NCBI GenBank assembly: GCA_903858055.1
Contig: CAIOHM010000131.1
Span: 1 to 7,197 of the forward strand
Direction: 5' to 3'
Source: an uncultured delta proteobacterium
GTDB taxonomy: Bacteria > Myxococcota_A > Polyangia > Polyangiales > Polyangiaceae
Length of the DNA stretch: 7,197 nucleotides
Position numbers and translations under genes: made by a program. Of the stretch, positions 6,256 to 7,197 are shown piece by piece (the stretch's first letter is position 1; every line of letters starts with the position of its first letter). Below the pieces are notes generated by a model. That model ran no database searches. It saw nothing but the letters and a program-made list of their open reading frames with translations, and was not told the DNA's origin.

Positions 6256-7164
6256 ATGAGTTCGGCTTCGGCGTCGCAACCGCCCATCGACGGTCGCGTC
6301 CAGACGGTGCTCGCGAACGACGGCACGCGCCTCTACGCGCGCTCCTACCCGTTCGCGGGTGCCGGTGACCCCGCTCAGGTCTACCTCTGCGACGGCATCC
6401 TCTGCGACGGCTTCATTTGGCGGTACCTGCGCGACGAGCTTCGCGAGGTCGCGCCGCTCGTCCACTGGAACTACCGCGGTCACGGTCGTAGCGGCACGCC
6501 CGCGAGCGAACGCGTCGACATCCCCCAATTGGCCGACGACCTCTCGGCCGTGCGCGCCTTTCACGGCGGCGGTCGTTCGGTCCTGATCGGTCACTCGATG
6601 GGCTGCCAGGTCGCGCTCGAGAACGCCCTCGCGAACCCCGCGGGCGTCGAGGCGATCGTGCTCATCTGCGGCAGCTTCGGGCGCGTGACGCACACGTTTC
6701 ACGGCACGCCTTTGCTGGGTATGGTGCTGCCTCAGCTCATCGACGCCGTGCTCAAGTACCCGGATCTCTCGCGCGCGTTCTGGTCGCGCGTGCCGCCGGA
6801 GCTGGCGCTGAAGATCGCCCTCGCGACGGGCGAGGTCAACGCGGACCGCATCAACCCCGCGGACATGCTGCCTTACATGCAGCACATGACCCACGTGGAT
6901 CTGCCGCTCTTCCTGCGCATGCTTCGCGGCGCCGGTGAGCATTCGGCTTGGGATCGCCTGCGTACGCTCGAAGTGCCGGTGCTCGTCGTCGCGGGCGAGC
7001 GCGACACGTTCACGCCCGCGTTCCTCGCCGAGGCCATGGCCGAAGAGATTCCCAAGGGCGAGTTCCTCTTCATCGCCGGTGGAACCCACGTGGCCTCCCT
7101 TGAACATCACGCATTCGTCGATGCCAAGATCGTGGAATTCTTGAAGAAGCACGGCTGTGTCTGA
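6256..7164 (+). CDS. Alpha/beta hydrolase fold protein
   Basis: The product is 302 residues with a complete alpha/beta hydrolase fold and apparently cytoplasmic, since no signal peptide is seen. The nucleophile elbow is GHSMG with S114. The acid is D250 in VVAGERD and the histidine is H278 in GGTHVA, giving an intact catalytic triad. WNYRGHGRSG (71-80) is the conserved block before the elbow. A helical lid or cap spans roughly 145-235, with a Leu/Pro/Met-rich stretch suggesting a hydrophobic substrate. CDGILCDGFIW (45-55) sits where the oxyanion-hole HGxxG usually lies; here CDG replaces HG, which is atypical. ATG 6256 is preceded by GAGGAG at 6239-6244, eleven bases away, somewhat long. The gene follows the small RHH gene by 29 bases. 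Esterase, lipase-like, thioesterase or haloperoxidase-like activities cannot be separated from sequence alone. Confidence 0.85.
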   Translation: MSSASASQPPIDGRVQTVLANDGTRLYARSYPFAGAGDPAQVYLCDGILCDGFIWRYLRDELREVAPLVHWNYRGHGRSGTPASERVDIPQLADDLSAVRAFHGGGRSVLIGHSMGCQVALENALANPAGVEAIVLICGSFGRVTHTFHGTPLLGMVLPQLIDAVLKYPDLSRAFWSRVPPELALKIALATGEVNADRINPADMLPYMQHMTHVDLPLFLRMLRGAGEHSAWDRLRTLEVPVLVVAGERDTFTPAFLAEAMAEEIPKGEFLFIAGGTHVASLEHHAFVDAKIVEFLKKHGCV

Positions 7165-7197
7165 ACGTCCGACGCCGCTTTTCCTTGCACGACCTTA
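7165..7197. other. 3' flank of the hydrolase gene
   Basis: This short tail shows no hairpin followed by a T run, so no intrinsic terminator is visible before the window ends. Confidence 0.5.

Noticed and set aside
5845..7152. A 435-codon open frame on the minus strand, opposite the RHH and hydrolase genes
   Set aside because: Its translation is Arg/His/Val-rich with no domain, and the plus-strand genes opposite have clear motifs. It is a typical antisense shadow in GC-rich DNA.

Overview
This is a GC-rich (about two thirds G+C by eye), tightly packed bacterial chromosomal window with strong G/C third-position bias. It holds seven genes and no RNA gene, mobile element or CRISPR array that I can see. 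The small ribbon-helix-helix protein near 5.9-6.2 kb closely resembles a short-protein family that I recall as typical of Myxococcota (TIGR04563). With the composition, this suggests a myxobacterium of the Polyangia type. That is an inference from one family plus base composition, not a proven assignment.

Left part (1-4627, + strand). A possible sigma70-type promoter (154-182) precedes a stand-alone CheY-like receiver protein that probably starts at TTG 211. After a 44-base gap comes a three-gene, translationally coupled block: a MurG-like (GT-B fold, MJ1255/TIGR00661-like) glycosyltransferase, then the two catalytic subunits of a GlpABC-type FAD-dependent glycerol-3-phosphate dehydrogenase, GlpA and GlpB. 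Both junctions have the same layout: a strong Shine-Dalgarno, six bases, then a GTGA stop/start overlap. No glpC membrane-anchor gene follows.

The most notable observation is that glpA is not in one reading frame. The FAD domain reads in one frame up to a run of five C (3034-3038). The C-terminal domain with the [2Fe-2S] cysteines continues in the +1 frame and ends in the GTGA overlap with glpB. Read without the shift, the frame has no stop and runs straight into glpB, giving a misleading 961-residue 'GlpA-GlpB fusion' (1742-4627). A one-base indel in the C run, real or a sequencing error, is the simplest explanation. A programmed +1 shift on CCC-C is possible but has little supporting context.

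Right part. A lipoprotein PDZ/S41 (CtpA/Prc-type) protease gene lies on the minus strand (5855-4584) and overlaps the 3' end of glpB by 44 bases. Divergent from it, across a 68-base gap, are the small ribbon-helix-helix protein and, 29 bases later, an alpha/beta hydrolase with an intact Ser-Asp-His triad, probably co-transcribed.

Most of the window is ordinary housekeeping or accessory metabolism, and I do not see a clearly new multi-gene system. The points worth checking are the glpA frameshift, the coupling of a glycosyltransferase to G3P dehydrogenase without GlpC, a perfect 11-bp hairpin inside the glycosyltransferase gene, and the small RHH protein with its hydrolase neighbour.
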